A stretch of DNA of 64,000 nucleotides, from NCBI GenBank assembly GCA_023443285.1, contig JAEZVB010000137.1, forward strand, positions 1 to 64,000, in the 5' to 3' direction. The notes under the pieces were generated by a model. That model saw only the letters and a list, made by a program, of their open reading frames with translations. It was not told the origin of the DNA and searched no databases. The stretch is from Bacillota bacterium (lineage in GTDB: Bacteria; Bacillota; Negativicutes; Sporomusales; Sporomusaceae). Below, piece by piece: positions 50,485 through 58,141 of the stretch (positions are counted from its first letter, which is position 1; the number at the start of each line of letters is the position of its first letter). Both the position numbers and the translations under genes were made by a program.

Positions 50485-50841
50485 ATGGAAACCAATGCTA
50501 GAACTATCGGTGGACGCTTGAAAGACTTAAGGGATCAAAAGGGAATGTCTCAGCAGGAAGTAGCGAATCTCCTTGGGATACTTCAGGAAACCTACAGTAA
50601 ATGGGAGACTGACAAAGTACAGATTACCAAGCGTGGTGCTTTGGCTCAACTCGCGTTACTCTATGGAGTCACTGAAGATTATATCACTAGAAAGAGCGAT
50701 GGGATCGGACATTACCCTGAAGAGATACAACAGTTCCTCAGAGATAACGGCGAGGAAGCCACTAGGTTGATCGTAAGTGCCTATGGTGAATACAAAAAGA
50801 TTATGCTACAGAAAGCGATGAAAGAGCTTAGGACTAACTAA
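50485..50841 (+). CDS. XRE-family phage repressor
   Basis: The 118-residue protein has a Cro/CI helix-turn-helix (GGRLKDLRDQKGMSQQEVANLLG, then ETYSKWETDKVQI) and a short C-terminal helical part, but no LexA-type peptidase domain. AGGAGG precedes the ATG. It is transcribed opposite to the other phage genes, with its own consensus promoter, and is the obvious candidate for binding the repeated operators at 50.2, 50.4 and 55.9 kb. Confidence 0.88.
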   Translation: METNARTIGGRLKDLRDQKGMSQQEVANLLGILQETYSKWETDKVQITKRGALAQLALLYGVTEDYITRKSDGIGHYPEEIQQFLRDNGEEATRLIVSAYGEYKKIMLQKAMKELRTN

Positions 50842-50958
50842 GCTCTTTTTCTTTTGTTTATTAAGGAAATCTTGAGTCCACTTAATATCTCTCCATGCGA
50901 TAATAAAGGCAACTACAGCACAACCAAACATCCATATAATTGTTATTATGATATCCAT
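50806..50958 (-). CDS. Small single-pass membrane protein (phage)
   Basis: An ATG at 50958 with GAAGG upstream opens 50 codons: MDIIITIIWMFGCAVVAFII forms one membrane helix, followed by a basic tail (WRDIKWTQDFLNKQKKK). It begins five bases beyond the stop of the phage polymerase gene on the same strand and overlaps the end of the repressor gene in antisense. The position fits the last gene of the early operon. No family recognised. Confidence 0.55.
   Translation of the reverse strand: MDIIITIIWMFGCAVVAFIIAWRDIKWTQDFLNKQKKKSLVSPKLFHRFL
50823..50853 (+). terminator. Terminator of the repressor gene, including its stop codon
   Basis: AGAGCTTAG (50823-50831) pairs with CTAAGCTCT (50838-50846), followed by TTTTCTTTT. 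The TAA of the repressor lies in the right arm. Confidence 0.8.
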
Positions 50959-50962
50959 TAGT

Positions 50963-53962
50963 TTACCTTCTGTCCCCACTATACTTCCTCCTGAAATCAA
51001 AGATTTTCTCTGGAGTCTTAAGCTCCGTGAGTATCCCCTTTGAATCACAAACGAAATCATAGGTCTCCCCTTGTTTCACATGATCCTTAAGTTGTGACCA
51101 GCTTTCCCAGAAGACGGTACAACGATGAGTCCCATAAGGCGTATCGAAAGTAATCCAGCCCATCTCATGTTCATTCTTGTCCAACTTAGAGAAGATACGA
51201 GAGATTTTACCCGTAAGTACCTTTGGTATCGTCCTGAATGTCATGCCAAGCGACTCGAATTCACCTTTGATAACATCATAGTTTTCCGATTGAACCTGCT
51301 TGACTTTAACCTCAGACAACTTCTTCTGCCATTGTTGGAGTTGTCTTCTGTATTTCTTTTGGGACTTTTCATCGGTAGCTTCAGATAACAACTGTTTGTT
51401 CTCAGCGATCTTTTGTTGACACTGGAGCTTCCTTTGGTTTAACTCTCGTAATGGCTCAAGTTGTGCCAAGAGATACGCACGATCAGCATTAAGAGAATCA
51501 AAGCTACCTGCCTTAATAAGTGACTCAATCATCCTTTTGTTAATATGTTGGTTTATCTGTAGGAATTGCTCAAAGGTATCGAAAGGTTTGTTCACAGTTA
51601 TCTCACCGACATTCTTAAGAGCATTGAAGCCAAACAGTATTCCTCCATTGTAAACCGTATGCTTCACTTGGCTATTAAAGATATCTGGAGGATGAACTTT
51701 GATATTCATTCGTTTGCATTCTGCGATATATTCTACAGTTTTATCAATGTTACCTATTTCGTTATTTAGGACTGCACACATATACTCAAGAGGCCAATAG
51801 TGCTTAAGGTAAGCTGTGACGTAACTCAAGTAACTGTAGTTAGCTGCGTGACTCGCATTGAACAAGTAAGAACTACTATCGATAATCCATTTAGTAACTT
51901 TATCAGCTACATCTTCAGGAATTCCATTGTCTTTACAACCTTGGATAAACCCAGGAAGTATCTGATTTAATTCTTCAGGTATCTTACGTCCCATAATGCG
52001 TCTTGCGTTATCTGCTTCAGCAAGGGACATCTTAGCCATAACCTGAAGTATCTGCATAACCTGTTCCTGAAAGATTAACGCTGAGTGACTTCTGGATAGT
52101 ATCGGTTCCAACAATGGATGAAGGTACTCGTATTCTCCAGAGTCCTTACATTCGATATACTGATCTGCCATACCAGAAGATATAACAGCAGGTCTACCGA
52201 TACTCAATAGCGCGACTATATCATCAAAGCAGGATATCTTAAGTCGTTTCGCATAGTTGGACATAAGACTACTTTCAACTTGAAAGATTGACGATGTGTT
52301 TCCTTCAGCATACTGTTGATAAACTGCGGAGTCATCTAAAGGTAAGCTCCATACGTCAATTTTATCCGGTATCGTATGTATTGTCTCATGGATTACTCCA
52401 AGGTTCGAAAGTGCTAATAAGTCCAACTTAAGGAATCCTAAGTGTTCCAACAGGTGATAATCTTGGTTAACTACATAGTATTCCCCTTGCTTCTCTATAC
52501 TAACGTAGTCCGTAGGATCATCATTAGTAACAATATACCCACTCGCATGTGATCCCCACTTGTCCGTTAGATTTAGGAAACTTCTTGCGAGTTCTATGAG
52601 TTCACCATATTTCTCTTTGTCAGCAATGTCGTCAATCTTCTCGATACCTTTGGAAATCATATCGATTTCTTTGGGATCAAATCCAAGTCCTCTACCAGCG
52701 TATTGTAATGCAGATTTATCCTTAACGTAACCTATAGTGCGAATCTGTAGAACATGCTTGTATTTACTCTTGAGATACTCGAGGACTTTCTCACGCTCCA
52801 TCAAATCGATATCAATATCGGCTTGAGTCACCCTGGATGGATTCAGAAATCGTTCGAACAACAACGAATTTTCTATAGGGTCGAGTGCAACTATCCCTAG
52901 TAGATATGCGATAAGCGAACCACCTACAGAACCTCTACCGAATCCATGAAGATAACCATTGTTCCTACACCAACTCAAGATATCGTTTATGATAAGCATA
53001 TAGTCTACATAGTTACCTTTTACGAGTACGCTTAATTCATAGTTGAGTCTATCTTTATATTCCTGCAGGTTTTCTTTAGGTACTCTTGGTACAACCTTTG
53101 TTTTCCAACCGATTCTACAGAGATTCTTAAGTTCTTCCACAGGATTATCACACTCGTACTTAGGCATAAGATTACCTTTAACACAAGCGGTTACATTGAC
53201 CATCTCTGCAATTACATGAGTATTAGCTATAGCAGAATCTACAGTTTCCTTTGGTAGATACGATACGGCTTCTCTAGCTTCATCTTCAGACATAAGATAT
53301 AGGTCATCTGTTGGATAATAATCATTGTCCTTCCCCTGTTTTACAAAGTGCCGATGTGCTGCCGCCTGACTTCTAAAGGTATAGTGCGTATCTGAAGTTA
53401 ACACAAGCTCAATCACAAGTTTATCTGCTAGAGATACTACCTTTCGATTATACTGATGTTGATCTTCAGTTGTCTCTGTGAGTATCTCAAGATAAAACTT
53501 GTCACCAAATATTTCCTTAAACTTGATCGCCCAATATTCTCCATTGTCAGTATTAATGATTGAACCCATGCAAGCCGAAAGACACACAAGGCCATCTTTG
53601 TACTTCTCAAGTATCTCTGTGTCTATCCTTGGTTTATAGTAGAAATTCTGATGTGCCTCAGTGTTCAACTTAACGAGATTACGGTATCCCTGTTGAGTAT
53701 ACGCAAGGAGAATTAGGTGATAAGTTTGAGCGCGATCCCTAATAGTAACATCAGGAGTGAAGTAAGCTTCAAGACCAAGGATGGCCTTTAGTCCTTGCTT
53801 CTGGCATTCCTCATAGAATTCTATAGATGATGTCATAGAGCCATGTCCAGTTACAGCTATAGAGTCCATTCCGAGTTCTTTGGCACGAGAGACTAACTCA
53901 GGTATCTTTGAGTAAGCATCACGGAGACTTTCGACTGTCGTATGGTTATGTAGGTGGATCAT
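50963..53962 (-). CDS. Phage-encoded DNA polymerase III alpha subunit (DnaE-like)
   Basis: The 999-residue protein starts with a PHP domain (MIHLHNHTTVES, AVTGHGSMTS, HYTFRSQAAAHRH) and continues with the C-family polymerase core: GFGRGSVGGSLIAYLLGI, the catalytic aspartates in QADIDIDLMERE, SHASGYIVTND, FLKLDLLALSNLGV, FQEQVMQILQ and a helix-hairpin-helix-type region (FDTFEQFLQINQHINKRMIESLIKAGSFD). At 999 residues it is shorter than cellular DnaE (about 1150) and ends within the OB-fold region (ISRIFSKLDKNEHEMGWITF). Its place in a phage early operon means it is the element's own replicase. Four bases overlap the endonuclease gene upstream. Confidence 0.93.
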   Translation of the reverse strand: MIHLHNHTTVESLRDAYSKIPELVSRAKELGMDSIAVTGHGSMTSSIEFYEECQKQGLKAILGLEAYFTPDVTIRDRAQTYHLILLAYTQQGYRNLVKLNTEAHQNFYYKPRIDTEILEKYKDGLVCLSACMGSIINTDNGEYWAIKFKEIFGDKFYLEILTETTEDQHQYNRKVVSLADKLVIELVLTSDTHYTFRSQAAAHRHFVKQGKDNDYYPTDDLYLMSEDEAREAVSYLPKETVDSAIANTHVIAEMVNVTACVKGNLMPKYECDNPVEELKNLCRIGWKTKVVPRVPKENLQEYKDRLNYELSVLVKGNYVDYMLIINDILSWCRNNGYLHGFGRGSVGGSLIAYLLGIVALDPIENSLLFERFLNPSRVTQADIDIDLMEREKVLEYLKSKYKHVLQIRTIGYVKDKSALQYAGRGLGFDPKEIDMISKGIEKIDDIADKEKYGELIELARSFLNLTDKWGSHASGYIVTNDDPTDYVSIEKQGEYYVVNQDYHLLEHLGFLKLDLLALSNLGVIHETIHTIPDKIDVWSLPLDDSAVYQQYAEGNTSSIFQVESSLMSNYAKRLKISCFDDIVALLSIGRPAVISSGMADQYIECKDSGEYEYLHPLLEPILSRSHSALIFQEQVMQILQVMAKMSLAEADNARRIMGRKIPEELNQILPGFIQGCKDNGIPEDVADKVTKWIIDSSSYLFNASHAANYSYLSYVTAYLKHYWPLEYMCAVLNNEIGNIDKTVEYIAECKRMNIKVHPPDIFNSQVKHTVYNGGILFGFNALKNVGEITVNKPFDTFEQFLQINQHINKRMIESLIKAGSFDSLNADRAYLLAQLEPLRELNQRKLQCQQKIAENKQLLSEATDEKSQKKYRRQLQQWQKKLSEVKVKQVQSENYDVIKGEFESLGMTFRTIPKVLTGKISRIFSKLDKNEHEMGWITFDTPYGTHRCTVFWESWSQLKDHVKQGETYDFVCDSKGILTELKTPEKIFDFRRKYSGDRR

Positions 53963-54702
53963 GCGCTCACCTCTTTTATCCCGTAGTATTCTATTGTTCT
54001 ACCTATGTCCCAACCTTGTTTTAATCGCGCTCGTAAAGTTTCTCTATGGATACCCATTAGTCTCGACCATTGCATCAAAGTTTTAGATTGGTTTTCATAG
54101 GTTATAACATGATTATTTCTACGGTTATTCGCTTGCTCAATATTTGTTGCCCACTTGCAGTTATCTTTGTAATAACCCAAGTCGTTATCAAGTCTTTCTA
54201 AAGTAGTTCCTTCAGGTCTTTTTCCCATATCTCTTAAGAAGTTTTCGAAAGAATGCCACTCGTCACACACAGTAATACCTCTATCGTGATACTCATGATA
54301 CCTTTTGTTTCCAGGATTTTCACAACGCTCTTTCATTGCTCTCCAAGTATTATATGTAGGTGTTTTAGAGTAACCATGAGTTGTATTCTTCTTTGACACT
54401 AACTCTCTTTTGATACAACCGCACGATTTCGTGTCTCCTCTGTTTAAACTACTGAAATTCACCATAGTTTTATTGCCACAATCGCATTCACATAACCATT
54501 TACCGTCTATCCTTTCGATTGCCAGTAGTCTCCCAAATCTTTCTCCAGCAATATCTGTGTAATGCGGTTCTGGAGCATCTGTAGTCCCTCTTGTTTTCAT
54601 TTTGTCATAATGTTTTTCACAAAGTATCATGCCGTATTTCTTACTATTGTAAATTTTACCTTCAGTAGTTCCACAGACTTCGCAAGTATCTCCTTTTGCC
54701 AT
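53959..54702 (-). CDS. HNH/AP2-type endonuclease-like protein
   Basis: The 247-residue protein has an N-terminal zinc-ribbon-like part (CEVCGTTEGK...CEKHYDKM), a RFGRLLAIERIDGKWLCECDCGNK segment common in phage endonucleases with AP2-type domains, and an HNH-like region (YHDRGITVCDEWHSFENFL, then TTLERLDNDLGYYKDNCKWAT and QANNRRNN), ending in a helix-turn-helix-like stretch. Such genes are free-standing homing-type endonucleases. It sits directly before, and overlaps, the phage polymerase gene. AAGGAGGAG precedes the ATG. Confidence 0.82.
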   Translation of the reverse strand: MAKGDTCEVCGTTEGKIYNSKKYGMILCEKHYDKMKTRGTTDAPEPHYTDIAGERFGRLLAIERIDGKWLCECDCGNKTMVNFSSLNRGDTKSCGCIKRELVSKKNTTHGYSKTPTYNTWRAMKERCENPGNKRYHEYHDRGITVCDEWHSFENFLRDMGKRPEGTTLERLDNDLGYYKDNCKWATNIEQANNRRNNHVITYENQSKTLMQWSRLMGIHRETLRARLKQGWDIGRTIEYYGIKEVSA

Positions 54703-54709
54703 CTAACTC

Positions 54710-54757
54710 CTCCTTATATGTTTTATAGTTCTAACACAGGGCGCACTAAAGCTACTC
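54710..54757 (-). repeat. Intergenic direct repeat, copy A
   Basis: About 48 bases (CTCCTCCTTATATGTTTTA, GTTCTAAC, GGGCGCACTAAA) closely match 55093-55140. Each copy lies upstream of a gene on the minus strand and includes its AGGAGG ribosome binding site. Confidence 0.75.
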
Positions 54758-54758
54758 C

Positions 54759-55085
54759 TTATGCTCTCTTTCGCATTTCTCGTTCTATCCGTAGTTTCAT
54801 TTGATACATTAGGTCAGCACTAGGTCTTCTGTCTCTCCATTGGAAAAACAATTGTTTAGACCTATAGTACCCTTTGTCCATCCAAGCGTAATACTTATTG
54901 GAATTCCATAGTTCTATGTGTTTTCCGCAGGTTGTCTCAATGGCAATATAGTATATTTGAGCGTCTATAGGTTTCCATTCGGAATCAAGGATCGCTTGGA
55001 TACATACGTTAACATGAGAATCTTCGCTGTAGTTAAATCCAGATAGGCAACCTAGATTATACCTTGCGATCAAATTATCGAACAT
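54759..55085 (-). CDS. Uncharacterised phage protein (108 residues)
   Basis: The protein begins MFDNLIARYNLGCLSGFNYS and ends in a basic helix (LRIEREMRKRA). It is aromatic-rich and soluble, with no recognised family. AGGAGGACTTAAG precedes the ATG. It lies between the two copies of a 48-base intergenic repeat in the early operon. Confidence 0.7.
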   Translation of the reverse strand: MFDNLIARYNLGCLSGFNYSEDSHVNVCIQAILDSEWKPIDAQIYYIAIETTCGKHIELWNSNKYYAWMDKGYYRSKQLFFQWRDRRPSADLMYQMKLRIEREMRKRA

Positions 55086-55092
55086 CTTAAGT

Positions 55093-55140
55093 CCTCCTTA
55101 TATGTTTTAAAGTTCTAACTTTGGGCGCACTAAAACTATC
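55093..55140 (-). repeat. Intergenic direct repeat, copy B
   Basis: Second copy of the 48-base element at 54710-54757, with a few differences. It includes the ribosome binding site of the 108-residue gene and the end of the gene upstream of it. Confidence 0.75.
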
Positions 55141-55318
55141 GCTCGTTGTTACTTGCTACCTCCCAATAATGTCCACAGTATTTCGCAAATTGTTCCTCGC
55201 TATCAACATCAAGGAACCTAAAATAGCTCTGTTGATATTCTCCAGGTTCCGCGACATGACGATAACATTTGTTTCTCCTTGGACAGCATCTATTGTTACA
55301 CATGGTTATATCAGGCAT
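55136..55318 (-). CDS. Small cysteine-rich phage protein (60 residues)
   Basis: MPDITMCNNRCCPRRNKCYR opens a 60-residue protein with five cysteines (7, 11, 12, 18 and 48), possibly a small metal-binding module, followed by an acidic half (FLDVDSEEQFAKYCGHYWEV). AGGAGGACTAAAG precedes the ATG. It is part of the early operon. No family recognised. Confidence 0.65.
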   Translation of the reverse strand: MPDITMCNNRCCPRRNKCYRHVAEPGEYQQSYFRFLDVDSEEQFAKYCGHYWEVASNNER

Positions 55319-55320
55319 CT

Positions 55321-55497
55321 TTAGTCCTCCTGTTTCTCAATGTTACCATGATAGATATCACTTTCGATTCCGCAATCACACGTATGTTTAATATGGTTAT
55401 TCATATGAGCGAACACATACATAGGCCACTCATGTACTTTCCCACAGTCACACCTATGACCAATAGGATAATCATTAGCATTCTTTAGTAATAACAT
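55321..55497 (-). CDS. Small zinc-ribbon-like phage protein (58 residues)
   Basis: An ATG at 55497 with GAGGGAGAGG upstream opens 58 codons: MLLLKNANDYPIGHRCDCGK, then VHEWPMYVFAHMNNHIKHTC, then DCGIESDIYHG. Two CxC pairs (RCDCG and TCDCG) about 25 residues apart are a zinc-ribbon pattern. Its start overlaps the stop of the 22-residue frame upstream (TAATG), indicating translational coupling. Confidence 0.68.
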   Translation of the reverse strand: MLLLKNANDYPIGHRCDCGKVHEWPMYVFAHMNNHIKHTCDCGIESDIYHGNIEKQED

Positions 55498-55565
55498 TAC
55501 CTCTCCCTCCGCTTCTTAAGATATGCCCTCACGACTAAACTTATGAGTGACTCGCGCTTTCTCAT
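55497..55565 (-). CDS. 22-residue basic peptide
   Basis: ATG at 55565 with AAGGAGG upstream reads MRKRESLISLVVRAYLKKRRER and stops at TAA 55497-55499. Its start overlaps the stop of the previous gene (ATGA) and its stop overlaps the next start (TAATG). Tight coupling on both sides and a good ribosome binding site suggest it is translated, perhaps mainly to couple its neighbours. Confidence 0.5.
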   Translation of the reverse strand: MRKRESLISLVVRAYLKKRRER

Positions 55566-55753
55566 TTGGATTCCTCCTTAAGTCTCTCAAGAACTGAAGT
55601 ACCAAACACTCTTGCGCTACCAGTTTTACAATCGGCAATTCTATAGCCAGCGCAAAATTCACAATTGGACTTCATACAGTCACTACTAAGGTTATACTCA
55701 AGGTTCTTCAGCAGTACTTCAATAGCATTAATTGCGACTTTAACTTTGTCCAT
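55562..55753 (-). CDS. Small cysteine-containing phage protein (63 residues)
   Basis: The frame is open further back, but GAGGAGG lies nine bases before the ATG at 55753, giving MDKVKVAINAIEVLLKNLEY, followed by SDCMKSNCEFCAGYRIADCK. The cysteines (CxxxxCxxC, then C) suggest metal binding. It is the first gene after the strong minus-strand promoter at 55.9 kb. No family recognised. Confidence 0.68.
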   Translation of the reverse strand: MDKVKVAINAIEVLLKNLEYNLSSDCMKSNCEFCAGYRIADCKTGSARVFGTSVLERLKEESK

Positions 55754-55849
55754 CCCCAATTCCTCCTCTTGAATCAATGATATCTCTCGTACACAGAGAG
55801 TAAACTTACGCTGCCCATAGAAACACCTTGGGTACATCACTTCGTTTTC

Positions 55850-55868
55850 TGTGAGCATGAGATATGAC
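55850..55868 (+). repeat. 19-base direct repeat, copy 1
   Basis: TGTGAGCATGAGATATGAC occurs here and, identical, at 56003-56021, on either side of the early promoter. Confidence 0.75.
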
Positions 55869-55880
55869 GTTGTTATAACC

Positions 55881-55934
55881 ATTGTATCCTATGTTATATC
55901 TTTTGTCAAGGACTTTATATGTTCCAATGTTATA
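55881..55934 (-). promoter_or_regulatory. Strong phage early promoter with operator
   Basis: Minus strand: -35 TTGACA (55909-55904), 17-base spacer, -10 TACAAT (55886-55881). Upstream, 55912-55934 matches 50268-50290 at 21 of 23 positions, the presumed repressor operator. It drives the small-protein, endonuclease and polymerase genes. Confidence 0.83.
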
Positions 55935-56002
55935 TTTCTCTCGTAAATCGGAAGATAACTTTTGTCCCGCTTACGTTTCCCTTCGCGCCGATAGTTTTCC
56001 GC

Positions 56003-56021
56003 TGTGAGCATGAGATATGAC
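56003..56021 (+). repeat. 19-base direct repeat, copy 2
   Basis: Identical to 55850-55868. Confidence 0.75.
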
Positions 56022-56037
56022 CTACAGAAACGACAAA

Positions 56038-56080
56038 AGGCGGCCTACAGAGCTACTTTCGTAACCCCATAGGCCGTCAT
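56038..56080 (-). terminator. Terminator of the phage late operon
   Basis: Minus-strand CGGCCTA (from 56076) pairs with TAGGCCG (to 56041), followed by CCTTTTGTCGTTT. It lies just past the spanin-like gene. Confidence 0.75.
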
Positions 56081-56086
56081 GATTCC

Positions 56087-56641
56087 CTAGAACCACCAAG
56101 TGATTCCAGCTTTAGTATTTCCCTTTTGGTCAACTTTTAAATCAACATCGAATTTCTCAGATTGTCTTGAGAGTCTTAGGTTATAGCTTGGAGTAGAGTT
56201 CTGTGAGAACTCTGGATTAACCCCAAGTTTGTACACGGGCTTTTTCTTTTGTTCCTCAAAGGCACGTTTGATGCCATTCGCTACCTGCTGTTCAACTTGA
56301 GCAGACACATCAACATTCAGTGTGGAACTTTGGTCTACCGTCAGTTTCCCTTTGTCAAACTTTTGAGTTTCCCCTTGGACTAAATCAAAGGAATACTTCT
56401 GACCGTTAACCGAAGCTGTAACTTTAGGTTGCCCCTTAGTTATCTCTACGTCTGTGTCTGAAGACGAAGTCTTGGGTACATATTGGATTTCTGTGCGATC
56501 CTTGTACTCTACTTTGGTTTCGACCTTAGTTTTCTCTACGGGAACTTCAACGGTTCGAGGGAAGAACTTATAGGTAACGAAAGAACCCAAAGCTATTCCC
56601 AAGATAAACACGAGGATGTATATCCAGTATTTCTTAAGCAT
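56087..56641 (-). CDS. Membrane-anchored phage protein, possibly spanin-like
   Basis: The 184-residue protein has one N-terminal helix (YWIYILVFILGIALGSFVTY), a charged Lys/Glu/Val-rich stretch (VEVPVEKTKVETKVEYKD) and a beta-rich C-terminal half ending in GITWWF. An alternating-residue C-terminus with a final Phe hints at an outer-membrane strand region. Located after the lysin genes, it might disrupt or bridge the outer membrane in a diderm host, as spanins do. This is inference from position and topology. Confidence 0.6.
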   Translation of the reverse strand: MLKKYWIYILVFILGIALGSFVTYKFFPRTVEVPVEKTKVETKVEYKDRTEIQYVPKTSSSDTDVEITKGQPKVTASVNGQKYSFDLVQGETQKFDKGKLTVDQSSTLNVDVSAQVEQQVANGIKRAFEEQKKKPVYKLGVNPEFSQNSTPSYNLRLSRQSEKFDVDLKVDQKGNTKAGITWWF

Positions 56642-57125
56642 TCTTGACCTCCCCTATGATCCCCACGGAATCAAAGTATTCCTGTAGTATCTCAGGAGTA
56701 ACACAAGCAGCAGGAGTATCACCACAGAGAACTCCCTCGCCTTCGCGCACGATGATAACTACAGATTCACTACAGTTTGTTGCTTTGGTGCTTCCCTGAG
56801 ATATCTCAAGTCCTATAGTATCATGTATGAATCCTTCGACACATGAGATTTTACTATAGCGAGTCCCAAGCATATCTTCTGCTTTCTTTTGTGCCGCAGT
56901 GATATCTGGGATATCCACAAGGTATTCCATGAGTTTAATTCCATCGTATACTGAAGGTTCCACCCTACGGAATCCTGTGCCAACTGCTTCGTATACCCAA
57001 GGTTTACCTGTGGAGTCTGGAAGAACTATAGCTGCGTGAGATACATCGTCACCTATGCCTTCCATAGCATCTATGAAGTTACCTATGGAGTCGTAAGGAT
57101 ACACAAGCCATACTGGAGTTTTCAT
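56634..57125 (-). CDS. Permuted NlpC/P60-like (YiiX-type) peptidase-like phage protein
   Basis: The 163-residue protein has DDVSHAAIVLPD (His-containing strand) before TKATNCSESVVIIV (Cys-containing helix), the reversed order of the His-Cys dyad seen in circularly permuted papain-like enzymes. GFRRVEPSVYDGIKLMEYLV and DMLGTRYSKISCVEGFI fit the same fold. Its place next to the GH73-like lysin suggests peptidoglycan or lipid cleavage during lysis. It overlaps both neighbours by a few bases. Confidence 0.65.
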   Translation of the reverse strand: MKTPVWLVYPYDSIGNFIDAMEGIGDDVSHAAIVLPDSTGKPWVYEAVGTGFRRVEPSVYDGIKLMEYLVDIPDITAAQKKAEDMLGTRYSKISCVEGFIHDTIGLEISQGSTKATNCSESVVIIVREGEGVLCGDTPAACVTPEILQEYFDSVGIIGEVKNA

Positions 57126-57562
57126 ATGAGTTCACACGCTTTCATAGTCTGCATAATTTTGTCACCATAGGACGAGTCCGTAGCGTAGATACCTGCGATA
57201 CCTCTTACGAATGCCTCAATGTCATGATCCTGGTGATACTGTTCGGTATACCGTAGGTAATCTCCCCAATTCATAAGCTCACACCAGTCACCTATAGCTT
57301 CCTCAAGTGAACCATAGTCTTGAAACTTGGCTACTATGGTGTACCACTCGCCGCTTTCGTCCTCTTCTTGAGTATTGCACTCGATATAACTACCGTATCC
57401 ACCATATTTCCTACCAAAGATATTGTACTCGCCAATACGAGAGTTACCCCAAGATGACTCTATAGCACCTTGAGCAACTACGACTTGCCAAGGTAAATCA
57501 TAAGGTTCACATGCGGTCTTCGCAGGTTCTATAGTCCAATCTAAGTATTCATTCCATTCCAT
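57122..57562 (-). CDS. Glucosaminidase-type (GH73) phage endolysin
   Basis: The 146-residue protein contains LPWQVVVAQGAIESSWGNSRIGEYNIFG, the GH73/lysozyme-like active-site region with the catalytic Glu in AIESSWG, followed by KFQDYGSLEEAIGDW and GIAGIYATDSSYGDKIM, typical of endo-beta-N-acetylglucosaminidase domains. It is a bare catalytic domain with no cell-wall-binding module. It would cleave peptidoglycan glycan strands at lysis, together with the neighbouring holin. Confidence 0.87.
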   Translation of the reverse strand: MEWNEYLDWTIEPAKTACEPYDLPWQVVVAQGAIESSWGNSRIGEYNIFGRKYGGYGSYIECNTQEEDESGEWYTIVAKFQDYGSLEEAIGDWCELMNWGDYLRYTEQYHQDHDIEAFVRGIAGIYATDSSYGDKIMQTMKACELI

Positions 57563-57563
57563 C

Positions 57564-57881
57564 CTATTTACCTCCTAAGTATTTCAAGAGTTCCAAAATA
57601 ATAACGGCAGCACCCGTAATGAGGCTACCGTAGACATACTTTTTAAAATCCTTCAGTTCAGCTATAGATTCTGAGATACTCTTATGTTTCTCTGTGCATA
57701 ATTCTTTGGATGCGTAGGCTTCTGTGATGTGCGATGCGAGTTCTTTAGTATCCTTATTGGCTTCCCTTTGTAGTTCAATAAGCATTTCAAGTTGAGCAGG
57801 GAGAACTAAGAGTGCCTTTTGTCCATCCTCAAGTTTCTCTACACGAGATTCTATGTGGTCTATACGATCCGTTGGTATCAC
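57564..57881 (-). CDS. Coiled-coil phage protein with C-terminal membrane helix
   Basis: The 105-residue protein is a long charged helix (RIDHIESRVEKLEDGQKALL and onward) with a C-terminal membrane segment (YGSLITGAAVIILELLKYL). This topology resembles XhlA-type haemolysin/holin accessory proteins. It lies between the holin and lysin genes, so it probably assists lysis. Confidence 0.7.
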   Translation of the reverse strand: MIPTDRIDHIESRVEKLEDGQKALLVLPAQLEMLIELQREANKDTKELASHITEAYASKELCTEKHKSISESIAELKDFKKYVYGSLITGAAVIILELLKYLGGK

Positions 57882-58141
57882 CTCTTCTTAAATCCATTGA
57901 TTCCTAAATGTACACCATAAGCAACTAACATTGGTTTCCACATCTCGAACAACTGTGGATAATACTGCGGATAAAATACTAAAGTCACCCCAAGTAACGG
58001 AGGTGACAATAGTATTACGAATATGAATTCTATGGTCATAGCTACGCGATTCCATGAGACATCTACGGGATCGGTAGAGTCCGATAGTGTTAGCGGGAGG
58101 TTGCTTAAGATGGAGCATAGGAGGGTTCTAAAGTTGTTCAT
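57878..58141 (-). CDS. Putative phage holin
   Basis: The 87-residue protein has two hydrophobic stretches (VAMTIEFIFVILLSPPLLGVT and PMLVAYGVHLGIN) and a basic C-terminus (GFKKR), next to the accessory and lysin genes. Size, topology and position fit a holin that permeabilises the inner membrane. It overlaps the coiled-coil gene by four bases. Confidence 0.7.
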   Translation of the reverse strand: MNNFRTLLCSILSNLPLTLSDSTDPVDVSWNRVAMTIEFIFVILLSPPLLGVTLVFYPQYYPQLFEMWKPMLVAYGVHLGINGFKKR

